Assembly (NCBI RefSeq): GCF_014838715.1
Contig: NZ_CP061947.1
Span: 930,001-994,000 of the forward strand
Reading direction: 5' to 3'
Length of the DNA: 64,000 nt
Origin: Algoriphagus sp. Y33
GTDB lineage: Bacteria > Bacteroidota > Bacteroidia > Cytophagales > Cyclobacteriaceae
The translations under genes and the position numbers were made by a program. Positions 28,641 to 38,197 of this stretch are shown in pieces. A model generated the notes under the pieces. That model worked only from the letters and a program-made list of their open reading frames with translations. It ran no database searches and was not told where the DNA came from. Every line of letters begins with the position of its first letter. Positions within the stretch are counted from its first letter, which is position 1.

Positions 28641-29180
28641 TTACCAGTTAGCAACAGTCGCGGTAAAGATATCTTGAATGATAGTAGTGAAAATTTCATC
28701 TACCATCTCATCTTCCGCATCAAGTAATGTGGTGGTTCTTGGATCATAATCCTGAAAAAAAGTAAAACTTCTTTTCAGATTTTCTTCTTCATTCGTGGTA
28801 TTGATGTATTCTACATCCACGACTATCGTCAGACGCATGGTGCCTGCACGATCGGGAAGATTGGGGTCGCTGCTGGATACTGCCGCCTGAGGGGTGACGG
28901 TGTATCGGGAGATTGCCCCCATGAGTTGCAGGTTGCCGTTTGATCTTACCAGTTCCAGCTGGGTATTTCTCTGGTAATATTCTTTCAGTGATTCGGTGAA
29001 TCTCTGCTCTATATTTGCAGGCCCTCCGCCTGAATCGTTGAAGAAGTTTTCGACGGTAAATGTCTGAACGAGGTTGTAATCGATGTTTGTTCCTGTGAAA
29101 CTGTATTTGACAGAACAACTCTGGAATAGGAAAAAGACCAATCCAAGTACATATAGCGTAAGTTTATTGGTCGATCTCAT
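28641..29180 (-). CDS. lptE: LPS-assembly lipoprotein LptE (Bacteroidota type)
   Basis: A 179-residue lipoprotein with lipobox (FLFQSCSVKYSFTG, Cys about residue 22). FTVENFFND and later beta strands are characteristic of the Bacteroidota LptE family. Its partner LptD inserts lipopolysaccharide into the outer membrane. The gene overlaps the end of the sigma-54 activator by 17 bases. Confidence 0.85.
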   Translation of the reverse strand: MRSTNKLTLYVLGLVFFLFQSCSVKYSFTGTNIDYNLVQTFTVENFFNDSGGGPANIEQRFTESLKEYYQRNTQLELVRSNGNLQLMGAISRYTVTPQAAVSSSDPNLPDRAGTMRLTIVVDVEYINTTNEEENLKRSFTFFQDYDPRTTTLLDAEDEMVDEIFTTIIQDIFTATVANW

Positions 29181-30453
29181 ATTGCTTTATTTTTCTGTAA
29201 AGTGTGCGTTCTGATATTCCCAGATCGCTTGCAGCGTATTTCCTCTTGTTGTTATGCTTGCGCAAAGCCCTTAGAATCATTTCCTTCTCCTTTTTTTCCA
29301 GTGAAAGCGAATTGTCATCTTCCTCGTGAATAATATCCTCTATGGCATCATCTTCATAATCATCCTCGTTAGCCGAGTTTGATTTGTTGGAATCGATCAC
29401 TAAAGGAACGTAACCGGAATTGGATTCTGTATTTTCTTTGGCAGAGAATCCGCTATCCAAGTCTTCGAAAAGTCCTGAGTGCTTTTGGATGATGTTTTGG
29501 TTTAGTCCTCCGTTTTGATAGGTTTCCAAAACGAGTTTTTTCAACTCGTTCATGTCTTTTTTCATGTCAAAGAGTACTTTGTACAACAAATCTCTCTCTG
29601 AGAAATCAGTGGTGTCACTGTTTTTTGACGGACTCGGTAGGGTCATCGGCAAGCGTGAATTATCCGATGGCAGGTACTTTGCCAATGTAGCAGCGTCCAC
29701 TTCCCGCTCGCTCTCCAAAAGTGAGATTTGCTCTGCAATGTTTTTTAGCTGACGGATATTGCCGGGGAAGGAGTAGCGCATCAGTGCTGCCTGAGCTGCA
29801 GCATCCAGGGAAATCGGACGGACATTGTATTTTTCCGAAAAATCAGAGGTGAATTTTCGGAAAAGCAGCACCATATCTTCTCCACGCTCTCTCAGGGGAG
29901 GGACAAAAATCGGAACGGTGTTGAGTCTGTAATAAAGATCTTCTCTGAATTTACCCTTTTCTACTGCATTGAGAAGTTTGACATTGGTGGCCGTGATTAC
30001 CCGGACATTAGTTTTTAGGACTTTTGAAGAGCCCACTTTGATGAATTCACCATTTTCCAATACTCGAAGCAGTCTTGCTTGGGTGCCCAGCGGCATTTCT
30101 CCGATCTCATCAAGGAAAATGGAGCCACCGTCCGTCACTTCAAAATAACCCTTTCGGGATTCGTGGGCACCCGTGAAAGAGCCTTTTTCATGGCCGAAAA
30201 GCTCTGAATCTATTGTCCCTTCAGGAATAGCTCCGCAGTTGATCGCAATGAATTTACCATGCTTACGAAGGCTGAGTGAGTGAATGATCTTCGAAAAACT
30301 TTCCTTTCCACTTCCACTTTCACCCGTGATCAATACGGTCATATCAGTGGGGGCTGCCTGCATAGCTACCTGAATCGCATGATTCAGGAGTGGGCTGTTG
30401 CCAATGATCCCGAAGCGTTGCTTGACGCTTTGTATTTCCGGATTTGTAATCAT
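29164..30453 (-). CDS. sigma-54-dependent transcriptional activator without receiver domain
   Basis: A 429-residue AAA+ enhancer-binding protein: Walker A GESGSGKE, the sigma-54 loop GSFTGA (in FGHEKGSFTGAHESRKGYFE), Walker B FLDEIGEM and a RYSFPGNIRQLKN region. A long acidic linker (NEDDYEDDAIEDIIHEEDDN) leads to a Fis-type helix-turn-helix (RALRKHNNKRKYAASDLGISERTLYRK). It lacks an N-terminal sensor, so its activity is set by other means. It touches miaB (shared base 30453) and overlaps lptE. Confidence 0.88.
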   Translation of the reverse strand: MITNPEIQSVKQRFGIIGNSPLLNHAIQVAMQAAPTDMTVLITGESGSGKESFSKIIHSLSLRKHGKFIAINCGAIPEGTIDSELFGHEKGSFTGAHESRKGYFEVTDGGSIFLDEIGEMPLGTQARLLRVLENGEFIKVGSSKVLKTNVRVITATNVKLLNAVEKGKFREDLYYRLNTVPIFVPPLRERGEDMVLLFRKFTSDFSEKYNVRPISLDAAAQAALMRYSFPGNIRQLKNIAEQISLLESEREVDAATLAKYLPSDNSRLPMTLPSPSKNSDTTDFSERDLLYKVLFDMKKDMNELKKLVLETYQNGGLNQNIIQKHSGLFEDLDSGFSAKENTESNSGYVPLVIDSNKSNSANEDDYEDDAIEDIIHEEDDNSLSLEKKEKEMILRALRKHNNKRKYAASDLGISERTLYRKIKQYEIDQ

Positions 30454-31928
30454 TAATGTTGCGGGTTTATTTCAATCACTTCGCCAAATAGCGTGGCCGG
30501 AGTACAGTCTGTGATTTTTACTTTTAAGTAATCACCCTTGGAGTAGTTTCCATTAGGCACGATCACTACTTTATTTGCGGAATTTCGCCCTTTCAATTCA
30601 TCTGCTGATTTCTTCGAGGTGCCTTCGATCAGTATAAGTTGCTCCTTTCCAAGATCCAGTTTATTTCGCTCATGTGAAAGTGCACTTTGCTTGGTGATTA
30701 CCTCGGCCAGTCTTCGTTTTTTGACTTCCAAAGGAATATCATCCGGATATTTTTTGGCTGCCAAAGTCCCCGGTCTCTCTGAATAGAAGAACATGTAAGA
30801 AAAATCGAATTTCACAATGTCCATCAAGGAAAGCGTGTCTTGATGTTCTTCTTCCGTTTCGCTGCAGAATCCTGTGATCATATCGGACGATATGCCACAT
30901 TCTTCACCCAGAATTTCTCTGATTTTTGATACCCTCTCCAGATACCATTCCCGGTCATAGGTTCGGTTCATCATTTCCAATACACGGGAATTGCCACTTT
31001 GTGCGGGCAGATGGATGTATTTGCAGATATTGTCGTACTTCTTTATCGTGTACAAGACATCGTCCGTGATATCCTTCGGATGGGAGGTGGAGAATCGCAC
31101 ACGGAGACTTGGATCTACCAAGGCAACCATTTCCAGCAAATTGGAAAAATTCACTACCGCGGTGACTTCCTCTTCTTTTTTGTTTAGCCTGGCTTTGTTG
31201 TTTTCCTCAGGAGACCATTTGTAGCTATCTACATTTTGGCCGAGTAAGGTCACTTCTTTGTATCCTCTGGAAAAAAGATCTTTGGCTTCTTCGACTATGG
31301 AATGGGGATCACGGCTTCTTTCTCTTCCCCTGGTAAAAGGCACCACACAGAAGGAGCACATGTTGTCACAGCCACGCATGATGGAGATAAAAGCGGATAC
31401 ACCATTGGAATTCAGTCTCACAGGTGATATGTCAGCGTAAGTTTCCTCACGGGAAAGAAACGTGTTTACGGCTTTCTGTCCATCTTCGGCTACAGAAATC
31501 AGGTTTGGAAGATCTCGGTAAGCATCAGGGCCTACTACGATATCCACCATTTTTTCTTCTTCGAGAAGCTTTTCCTTCAATCGCTCAGCCATGCATCCCA
31601 ACACGCCTATGGTCATTTCAGGTTTGTTCCTTTTGGCTCTGTTGAAATCAGTAAGGCGCTTTCTTACTGTCTGTTCTGCTTTCTCCCGGATGGAGCAGGT
31701 GTTTAGAAAAATCACATCTGCCTGATAGAAATCGGAAGTTGTATCAAATCCCCCTTCCTTCATGATAGCCGCTACAATTTCTGAATCAGAGAAATTCATG
31801 GCGCAGCCATAACTCTCAATGTAGAGTTTTTTGGTTTTGCCTGTATTTTCATCCACGGTAGTCTTGAAGTCACACGCTTGTGCTTCTTCTCCTGAGATGA
31901 TGTCTATGTCTGCAATTAAATTATTCAT
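30453..31928 (-). CDS. miaB: tRNA-2-methylthio-N6-isopentenyladenosine(37) synthase MiaB
   Basis: A 491-residue radical-SAM methylthiotransferase. N-terminal UPF0004 domain with its three cysteines ([30 protein letters not shown]), the radical-SAM CxxxCxxC in [17 protein letters not shown] and a C-terminal TRAM domain ([26 protein letters not shown]). It adds a methylthio group to A37 of tRNAs reading UNN codons. First gene of the minus-strand run ending at secG. Confidence 0.95.
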   Translation of the reverse strand: MNNLIADIDIISGEEAQACDFKTTVDENTGKTKKLYIESYGCAMNFSDSEIVAAIMKEGGFDTTSDFYQADVIFLNTCSIREKAEQTVRKRLTDFNRAKRNKPEMTIGVLGCMAERLKEKLLEEEKMVDIVVGPDAYRDLPNLISVAEDGQKAVNTFLSREETYADISPVRLNSNGVSAFISIMRGCDNMCSFCVVPFTRGRERSRDPHSIVEEAKDLFSRGYKEVTLLGQNVDSYKWSPEENNKARLNKKEEEVTAVVNFSNLLEMVALVDPSLRVRFSTSHPKDITDDVLYTIKKYDNICKYIHLPAQSGNSRVLEMMNRTYDREWYLERVSKIREILGEECGISSDMITGFCSETEEEHQDTLSLMDIVKFDFSYMFFYSERPGTLAAKKYPDDIPLEVKKRRLAEVITKQSALSHERNKLDLGKEQLILIEGTSKKSADELKGRNSANKVVIVPNGNYSKGDYLKVKITDCTPATLFGEVIEINPQH

Positions 31929-32122
31929 GTACCTTCTTCTTTCCTACTTTCGGATGGCGAAATTAAGAAAATGCGGACAAAATGGCAGGATCTCTCATTC
32001 TTTTATTTTGTTAACATACCTAATATTCCCTGAGAGAATAAATCCCTTGGCTCAATTGTCGACTGATTGGTCGAATTGAAATTCAGGAGACGGCGTTGTA
32101 ATGTGTGGCAAAAGTGACGCCC

Positions 32123-33226
32123 TTATCCTTCAAAGGGAATTCTCAGCTGCTCCCCAAAATGCTGATGTTCTTCTATAATATTCAAATTGGAAATACCAAG
32201 CCCGAGCAGGCGGATTGATTTTTCGAAGGGATCCTGAGCCAGAAGTTCCCGGGCAATTTCCCAAAGATGTTCTTCATCGGGATATTGCTCCTGTGTTTTG
32301 CTGCGGGTCTGCTGGGTGAAGTCAGAAAATTTGATTTTTAGAGTGACCGTACGTCCTTTGATGCGAGATTTCTTGATTCGTTTGATGAGTTCATCGCAGA
32401 TTGGTTTTAGGGCAGTAAGGAGCTCTTCCATCGTCAAAATGTCTTTCTCAAAGGTGTTTTCAGCACTGAGAGATTTTCGGATACGGTGAGGCTGAACCTC
32501 GGAGAGGTGAATTCCCCTAACAATATTGAAATAATGAATACCGGATTTCCCGAACTTTCGGGTAAGGTATTGCAGGGAAAATTGCTTAAGATCTTTCCCG
32601 TTATGTATTCCCAGTCCCCTCATTTTTTCCGCAGTTACTTTCCCAATACCAAAGAATTTTTTGATCGGCAGCTTTTCCAAAAATAATTCGGCTTCATCAG
32701 GAAGGATCACCGCTTGTCCATTGGGTTTGTTTAGGTCTGAGGCTATTTTCGCCAGAAACTTGTTGTATGAAACTCCCGCCGAAGCATTTAATCCTGTACG
32801 CTCTTTGATTTTCAGGCGAATTTGCCTGGCTATCAGTATGGCAGATTTTAGTCCTTTTTTGTTTTCCGTGACATCCATAAATGCCTCGTCCAGCGATAGG
32901 GGCTCCACTAGGTCTGTGTATTCGTAGAAAATCTCCCGGATTTGACCGGAAATCTCTCTATATCGGTCAAATCTGGCCGGGGCAAAAATAAGTTGGGGGC
33001 ATTTGCGGGCAGCCAGCACGGAAGACATGGCCGAATAGACCCCGAACTTTCTCGCTTCATAACTTGCCGCAGCGATCACTCCTCTGGCTGCATTGCCTCC
33101 TACAACCAGTGGTTTTCCTCTCCATTCCGGATGATCCAGCTGCTCTACAGATGCGTAAAATGCATCCATATCCACGTGGATGATTTTCCTGATAGGGTGT
33201 GGCGCTATATCTTTTTCATTTTCCAC
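32123..33226 (-). CDS. dinB: DNA polymerase IV (Y-family)
   Basis: A 367-residue translesion polymerase: HVDMDAFYASVEQ and LSLDEAFMDVT provide the metal-binding acids, YEARKFGVYSAMSS the nucleotide-binding helix, and helix-hairpin-helix LPIKKFFGIGKVTAEKM and the little-finger domain follow. There is no visible beta-clamp motif beyond the C-terminal IRLLGLGISNL. The start overlaps the end of the pabB-like gene by 11 bases. Confidence 0.93.
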   Translation of the reverse strand: MENEKDIAPHPIRKIIHVDMDAFYASVEQLDHPEWRGKPLVVGGNAARGVIAAASYEARKFGVYSAMSSVLAARKCPQLIFAPARFDRYREISGQIREIFYEYTDLVEPLSLDEAFMDVTENKKGLKSAILIARQIRLKIKERTGLNASAGVSYNKFLAKIASDLNKPNGQAVILPDEAELFLEKLPIKKFFGIGKVTAEKMRGLGIHNGKDLKQFSLQYLTRKFGKSGIHYFNIVRGIHLSEVQPHRIRKSLSAENTFEKDILTMEELLTALKPICDELIKRIKKSRIKGRTVTLKIKFSDFTQQTRSKTQEQYPDEEHLWEIARELLAQDPFEKSIRLLGLGISNLNIIEEHQHFGEQLRIPFEG

Positions 33227-34466
33227 TGAGCACTTCTAGAATTGCCTGGGCTTTTAGATTGCATTCCTCGTATTCCTGAGCTGCATCCGCATCGTAGGTG
33301 ATGGCACTGCCTACTCCAAAATAGAGTTTTTTTACCTTCAGATCAGCAATGATGCTACGGATGATTACTGAGAAATCAAAATCACCGTTTTCTTCAATCA
33401 CTCCGAAGGCGCCCGAAAACCACCCTCTCTTAAAACTTTCCAATTCCTCAATAATTTCCATGGTTCGGATTTTTGGAGCGCCCGTCATACTTCCCATCGG
33501 AAATGTAGCTTGGATGATAGCTGAGAAGTTTACACCTTCTTTCAGCGTAGAAGTAATGGTGCTGATCATCTGAAAGACTCTGGGCAGAGGATAAATTCCA
33601 AACAATTCTTTGACTTCTACAGCCCCTGTCTTGGATACCTTGGAGAGGTCATTGCGCATCAGGTCGGTGATCATCAGGTTTTCTGCCTGCTCCTTTTCAC
33701 TGGAGGCAAGAATATCCTTGTTGATGATGTCCTCGATTTCCGATTTCCCACGTTTGATGGTCCCCTTGATAGGCTGTGCGATAATTTTATCCCCGGATCT
33801 TTTCAAATACCTTTCCGGTGAAGCTGAAACCAGCCATTGGGATTTTGCCTTGAAGAGGGTTGAAAAGGGCATGGGAGAGAGTTGGTTGAGCATAAAATAT
33901 GCCCCAATGGGATCCCAAGTATCAAAGATTCCTGAATACGCTTGACAAAAATTGCTTTCGTAGGTAGTACCCTCTACGATGTGATCCTGAATAGTTTTGA
34001 CTGTTTCGAGGTAGCTTTTCCTAGAAAGCTGGGGGCTGACAGGACAAATGGTAGTTGGGGAACGAGGGATTTTCGTGTTGTCTATTTCCTTCCAAAAGTG
34101 CACATCCAGTTCGCATGCCGAATGGATTTCATTTGAACGAAATTCCAATGATAACTCGGGCTGGAAAAAGCATAGTTCAGGGAGTTCAATAAAAGCCGGG
34201 TTTTCACTTTTGAGTTTTTCCAGCCGATTTTTGAAATCATAGCCGATTATTCCGACTTTTTTGTAGTCAGCGGGTTCTCCCCATATTTCTGCCTCGGTTA
34301 GTTGCTTATTCCCTGCAAAAAATCCAGTGCTAAATGGTTCATCAGGGTAATGATGCCCATTTCCATTGGTAAAGGCAAAAAAATCAAAATGTACATCTGC
34401 CCATCGGCAAAGTTTTTCGATCCGGATGCTGTCCGGAATAGGGTAGATGAATGGAGCTGTCGGCAT
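33216..34466 (-). CDS. pabB: chorismate-binding enzyme, aminodeoxychorismate synthase component I-like
   Basis: A 416-residue enzyme of the anthranilate/aminodeoxychorismate synthase I family: FLVSASPERYLKR, IAQPIKGTIKRG, a GSMTGAPKIRTMEIIEELE block and GVIEENGDFDFSVIIRSI. The N-terminal domain is short, and no glutamine amidotransferase subunit or trp gene lies nearby, favouring PabB (folate) over TrpE, but the split cannot be settled by eye. Reaction: chorismate plus ammonia/glutamine to aminodeoxychorismate. Confidence 0.82.
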   Translation of the reverse strand: MPTAPFIYPIPDSIRIEKLCRWADVHFDFFAFTNGNGHHYPDEPFSTGFFAGNKQLTEAEIWGEPADYKKVGIIGYDFKNRLEKLKSENPAFIELPELCFFQPELSLEFRSNEIHSACELDVHFWKEIDNTKIPRSPTTICPVSPQLSRKSYLETVKTIQDHIVEGTTYESNFCQAYSGIFDTWDPIGAYFMLNQLSPMPFSTLFKAKSQWLVSASPERYLKRSGDKIIAQPIKGTIKRGKSEIEDIINKDILASSEKEQAENLMITDLMRNDLSKVSKTGAVEVKELFGIYPLPRVFQMISTITSTLKEGVNFSAIIQATFPMGSMTGAPKIRTMEIIEELESFKRGWFSGAFGVIEENGDFDFSVIIRSIIADLKVKKLYFGVGSAITYDADAAQEYEECNLKAQAILEVLSGK

Positions 34467-34473
34467 TAATAGA

Positions 34474-34510
34474 CAAAAAAAAGAGGAAATCGGCTGATTT
34501 CCTCTTTAAA
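34474..34510. terminator. bidirectional hairpin between the YceI and pabB genes
   Basis: AAAGAGGAAATC / GATTTCCTCTTT with a 3-base loop and A- and T-runs on either side; fits a terminator for the minus-strand YceI gene. Confidence 0.75.
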
Positions 34511-34528
34511 TTCAGAATAGTTAAATCC

Positions 34529-35251
34529 TTATTTGGCTTTTGTGTCCAAAACAATAGACACACTGTTGTAAATGAATTTATCTTTTGTCTTGTCGGTAGC
34601 AGAAGCTTCGTCACCATAAGAAAGACCCCAGTCGGTTCTGTCGATGTTGAATCCTGCTTTAACGGCTGCAGTTCCGTTAGATACAGTTACTGTTGCCGGA
34701 AACTTGATGTTTTTAGTAGTTCCTCTCATAGTGAGGTTTCCGCTGATCCAATTGGTCGGAGCGTCAGGTGCCAATTCAGAATCAGAAGAAGGAGTAAACT
34801 CAGTTTCAAATTCATCCTTATCGGCTACTGAATCGCTTGGAGAGAATGGTTCTACCGAAGTGATTTCAAAAGTAGCGGTAGGGTGAGTTTCTGCGTCAAA
34901 GAAATCTGCTGATTGCAGATGGCCATGAAGTTTTCCATAATCTTCAGAACCTGCTTCCAGGTCTTTGATCTCTAGCTTAGTGATGTCAAATGTGATTTTT
35001 CCGCCGGCTATAGTTTCACCTTCTGTGATAAGTGTTCCTTCTATAGCAGGGATTAGGCCATTGTGCTGTCCTGCAGGCTTATAGCCTGTCCAAGCGATAG
35101 TGCTGGCTTCTGTATCAACAGTTAAAGTAGTGCCTTCCGCCTGAGCTACTTCTTGTGCTTCTGTAGCTTCTACCGTGTCAGTAGACTTGCCACAGGCGAA
35201 TGTCATTAGTGCAGCGGCAAGAATAAAGCCTGTTTGTTTGATAGTTTTCAT
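34529..35251 (-). CDS. YceI-family lipoprotein
   Basis: A 240-residue lipoprotein if the ATG at 35251 (MKTIKQTGFILAAALMTFACGKS) is used; an upstream in-frame start at 35299 would spoil the signal peptide. The mature part is a YceI-like lipocalin barrel: STIAWTGYKPAGQHNG, GKITFDITKLEI, LKSADFFDAETHPTATFEIT and NLTMRGTTKNIKFP. YceI proteins bind isoprenoid-type lipids or amphiphiles in the periplasm or outer membrane. An insert of acidic residues (SPSDSVADKDEFETEFTPSS) is unusual. Confidence 0.85.
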   Translation of the reverse strand: MKTIKQTGFILAAALMTFACGKSTDTVEATEAQEVAQAEGTTLTVDTEASTIAWTGYKPAGQHNGLIPAIEGTLITEGETIAGGKITFDITKLEIKDLEAGSEDYGKLHGHLQSADFFDAETHPTATFEITSVEPFSPSDSVADKDEFETEFTPSSDSELAPDAPTNWISGNLTMRGTTKNIKFPATVTVSNGTAAVKAGFNIDRTDWGLSYGDEASATDKTKDKFIYNSVSIVLDTKAK

Positions 35252-35512
35252 TGTTGTGAGTTTGGTTTCGAATTTAGATGTATAGACATGGAAACTCAAA
35301 GTTTGCTAAAAAGTTCATTACTCAAAAGAAAAAGTGAAACTTTGTTTTTTAACTGGTGTTGAGTTAAGCGTAAAAAATGCAGGAAAAATCTGTCAGGTTC
35401 TACTGTTAGAACCGTAAAAAACACTTACTTCATCAAAATCGATGGTGTAAGCCTGATAGGTTTTGGTTAACACTACATTGGTAATAATTGAAGCACAATA
35501 AGTTTAGTAACT

Positions 35513-36025
35513 ATGGCATTACTTTTAGAAGTAAATGGGAAAAAACCGGTATTTGGGGATAAGTGCTGGTTGGCGCCTAATTCTACTGTAGTGGGAGATG
35601 TGATCATGGGAGATAATTGCACCGTATGGTTCAATGCGGTAATTCGTGGAGATGTTCATGAGATCAGAATTGGCAATGAAACCAATATCCAAGATGGTGC
35701 GGTGATCCATTGTTCGTATCAGAAAGCCGGAACGTACATAGGCAATCAGGTCTCAATTGCACACAATGCGGTAGTACACGGCTGCACCATTCATGACCGG
35801 GTATTGGTAGGAATGGGGGCAATCGTGATGGATGGAGCGGTAGTTCATTCCGGGGCGGTGATTGCCGCAGGGGCGGTAGTTCTTGCAAACACTATCGTGG
35901 AAGCAAACTCGATCTACGCCGGTATGCCTGCCAAAAAAGTAAAAGGCACGGGCGGGAAAATGGATGAAGTTATCTCAAGAACTGCAAAGAACTATCCCAT
36001 GTATGCGGGATGGTATCCGAAGTGA
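35513..36025 (+). CDS. gamma-class carbonic anhydrase-like hexapeptide protein (YrdA type)
   Basis: A 170-residue left-handed beta-helix protein with repeating hexapeptides and the three zinc-ligand histidine positions of gamma carbonic anhydrases (VIHCSYQ, then IAHNAVVHG). C-terminal helix KMDEVISRTAKNYPMY. Probably hydrates CO2 or acts as an acyl/thioester-related enzyme; activity is not certain in this subfamily. Confidence 0.85.
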   Translation: MALLLEVNGKKPVFGDKCWLAPNSTVVGDVIMGDNCTVWFNAVIRGDVHEIRIGNETNIQDGAVIHCSYQKAGTYIGNQVSIAHNAVVHGCTIHDRVLVGMGAIVMDGAVVHSGAVIAAGAVVLANTIVEANSIYAGMPAKKVKGTGGKMDEVISRTAKNYPMYAGWYPK

Positions 36026-36193
36026 GACAAGTGGAGGCGGACAACAAACAGGAGGAAGTTAAGGAAGGAAGACCGAAGAAGTGTCAAGATACTAGAACTA
36101 AGAATCAAGAGAGGGAAAACCTGCGCCTACGTCACAACATCTGAAACCTGACATCCGCCATCGTCCAAAATAATCAACATATTTTATTAGATC

Positions 36194-36838
36194 TTACTGC
36201 TTCCAGCCAGCGGGGTCTTTTCTCCATTCAGAGAGCGATTCCAATGTATCGTCCGTAATGTATTTTCTCTCTACAGCCATGGGAAGCATCGCCTCATAAT
36301 GACTTAAGCAAACAAGCTTTATACTTGCTTTTTCGAAGTTTTGCGCAGCCACATCAAAGCCGTAGCTGAAAATGGCTACCATTCCCAACACCTCAAATCC
36401 GGCATCTATTAAGTCCTGAGTCGCTTTGAGCGAGCTTCCGCCCGTAGAGACCAAGTCTTCTACTACCACGACCTTTTGCCCGGGAATTATTTTGCCTTCG
36501 ATCATATTTTCCATTCCATGGCCTTTGGCTTTGGAGCGTACATATATAAACGGAAGATCAAGATCATTTGCCAGTAGAGCCCCTTGGGGAATACCAGCAG
36601 TAGCTACACCGGCGATGGCTTCTACATTCGGAAAAAAATGTTGGATACTTCTGGTCAATTGCTCTTTGATCATCGTCCGAACTTTAGGAAAAGAGAGAGA
36701 GAGCCTATTGTCGCAATAGATGGGAGATTTCCATCCAGAGGCCCAAGTGAAGGGTTTTTCAGGTTGTAATCTGATCGCTTGAATTTCCAATAATTTGTCC
36801 GCTACTTCGGCAGCCACGTTCGCATCTAAAATTTCCAT
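36194..36838 (-). CDS. pyrE: orotate phosphoribosyltransferase
   Basis: A 214-residue enzyme of pyrimidine synthesis: FTWASGWKSPIYCDNRLSLSFP near the N-terminus, YVRSKAKGHGMENMIEG catalytic loop and the PRPP motif VVVVEDLVSTGGSSLKA. It converts orotate and PRPP to OMP. Divergent to the NUDIX gene that follows. Confidence 0.95.
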   Translation of the reverse strand: MEILDANVAAEVADKLLEIQAIRLQPEKPFTWASGWKSPIYCDNRLSLSFPKVRTMIKEQLTRSIQHFFPNVEAIAGVATAGIPQGALLANDLDLPFIYVRSKAKGHGMENMIEGKIIPGQKVVVVEDLVSTGGSSLKATQDLIDAGFEVLGMVAIFSYGFDVAAQNFEKASIKLVCLSHYEAMLPMAVERKYITDDTLESLSEWRKDPAGWKQ

Positions 36839-36937
36839 GAGTCAAAAATAAGAGATTAACTCTTGCTAAGGTTGTGGCAAGTGAAAAAAATATGCACTTT
36901 TGACTCATTGCAATTACGTATAACCATTGCCTCACCC

Positions 36938-37624
36938 ATGAGAATCTTCGTGAATGACAAACCTATTGACTTGATAAGTTACGATGAGCTGAACCCGTCG
37001 AAGTCTTACGAGTCTGTCTATCATCAGCAAGAAGACTTGACCGCCCACTTTTCGTGGAAAGACGATGTTCTAGTTCATGAGCCTTCCCATGATCTGATTA
37101 TCAGATTGCTGTATATGCTTCGTACCCGAAAGTTGAAAAATCTGGATTCGATCACGCTGGTTAGTAAAGATAAAGCCGCTTTGAAGAAGTTTGTGAAAAG
37201 CCGCTTCTCTATAATCAAGGCTGCCGGCGGTGTAGTATCCAAGAAGGATAAAATGTTGCTTATCTTTCGTTTGGGGAAATGGGATTTTCCGAAGGGGAAA
37301 TTTGAAAAAGGAGAAACTCCAAAACAATGTGCGGTACGTGAAGTAGAGGAAGAATGTGCAATTAAAGTGAAAGCGGGTAAAAAGATCTGCAGTACTTGGC
37401 ATACCTATACACAAGACAGAAAGAGCATATTGAAAAAGACGTATTGGTTTGAAATGGACTGCGTGAATGATTCTACTATGGCTCCTCAGGAAGAAGAGGG
37501 GATAGAAGATATCCGATGGTTCTATGAAGGAGATGCCAAAATCGCATTGGTCAATTCTTATCCCTCAATGCGATATCTCTTCAAACAATATATCAAAACT
37601 CACCTGAAGCCTCAGATATTATAG
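36938..37624 (+). CDS. NUDIX hydrolase with N-terminal extension
   Basis: A 228-residue protein. The ATG at 36938 is preferred to the open frame from 36863. About 95 residues of an uncharacterised N-terminal domain precede a NUDIX fold with the box GKFEKGETPKQCAVREVEEEC, in which the final Gly-Hyd is replaced by Cys-Ala. It hydrolyses a nucleoside diphosphate linked to another moiety; substrate unknown. Convergent to coaD, with which it shares 13 bases. Confidence 0.8.
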   Translation: MRIFVNDKPIDLISYDELNPSKSYESVYHQQEDLTAHFSWKDDVLVHEPSHDLIIRLLYMLRTRKLKNLDSITLVSKDKAALKKFVKSRFSIIKAAGGVVSKKDKMLLIFRLGKWDFPKGKFEKGETPKQCAVREVEEECAIKVKAGKKICSTWHTYTQDRKSILKKTYWFEMDCVNDSTMAPQEEEGIEDIRWFYEGDAKIALVNSYPSMRYLFKQYIKTHLKPQIL

Positions 37625-38067
37625 GGAAGAAATTCTGTCACATCGCCACCAAAGCGATGTACTTCTCGGATGATGGTAGAGCTGATTGCCGCATATCGTG
37701 GAGAAGTGATAAGAAAAACTGTTTCCAGTTCCTCATTAAGGTAGCGGTTCATTTGGCTGATTGTGTTTTCGTATTCAAAATCAGTAGTGTTCCTCAATCC
37801 CCTGATCAGAAACTGTGCGTTATGTTTTTTGGCCAATGTGGATGTCAGCTCATTGTACACGATGACTTTTACGCTGGGTGTGTTTTCATATACACTCTTT
37901 ACTTTTGCCACCATATCATCAATCTCGAAGTACCTGGATTTCTTGGTGGAATTGTAACCGATCCCAATAATGACTTCATCAAATAAATCCAAGCTCCTAA
38001 TCACGATATCGTGATGTCCAAGTGTGTAAGGGTCAAATGATCCGGGGAAAATGGCAATTTTTGTCAT
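37612..38067 (-). CDS. coaD: pantetheine-phosphate adenylyltransferase
   Basis: A 151-residue enzyme. The ATG at 38067 gives the standard N-terminus TKIAIFPGSFDPYTLGH; six extra residues upstream are not conserved. HxGH signature, YNSTKK..., RGLRNTTDFEYE and the C-terminal ISSTIIREV motif. It makes dephospho-CoA from phosphopantetheine and ATP. The DUF3822 gene upstream on the same strand is its usual Bacteroidota neighbour. Confidence 0.95.
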   Translation of the reverse strand: MTKIAIFPGSFDPYTLGHHDIVIRSLDLFDEVIIGIGYNSTKKSRYFEIDDMVAKVKSVYENTPSVKVIVYNELTSTLAKKHNAQFLIRGLRNTTDFEYENTISQMNRYLNEELETVFLITSPRYAAISSTIIREVHRFGGDVTEFLPYNI

Positions 38068-38139
38068 GTTTGTTTTATGATTCAATGGTCAGTCTACAAC
38101 CTGCCCGTGACGAAGGAAACGGGATGTAACCGCCTGTAC

Positions 38140-38180
38140 ACAAACCACTCATCGCTATGAGCGTTTAATAAGTGGTTTGG
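38140..38180. terminator. hairpin between coaD and DUF3822
   Basis: Arms AAACCACT and AGTGGTTT around an AT-rich loop with an inner CATCGCTATGAG pairing; terminator or processing site. A 41-base spacing from each gene is not resolved. Confidence 0.4.
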
Positions 38181-38197
38181 ATAGTTTGGGTATAAAC

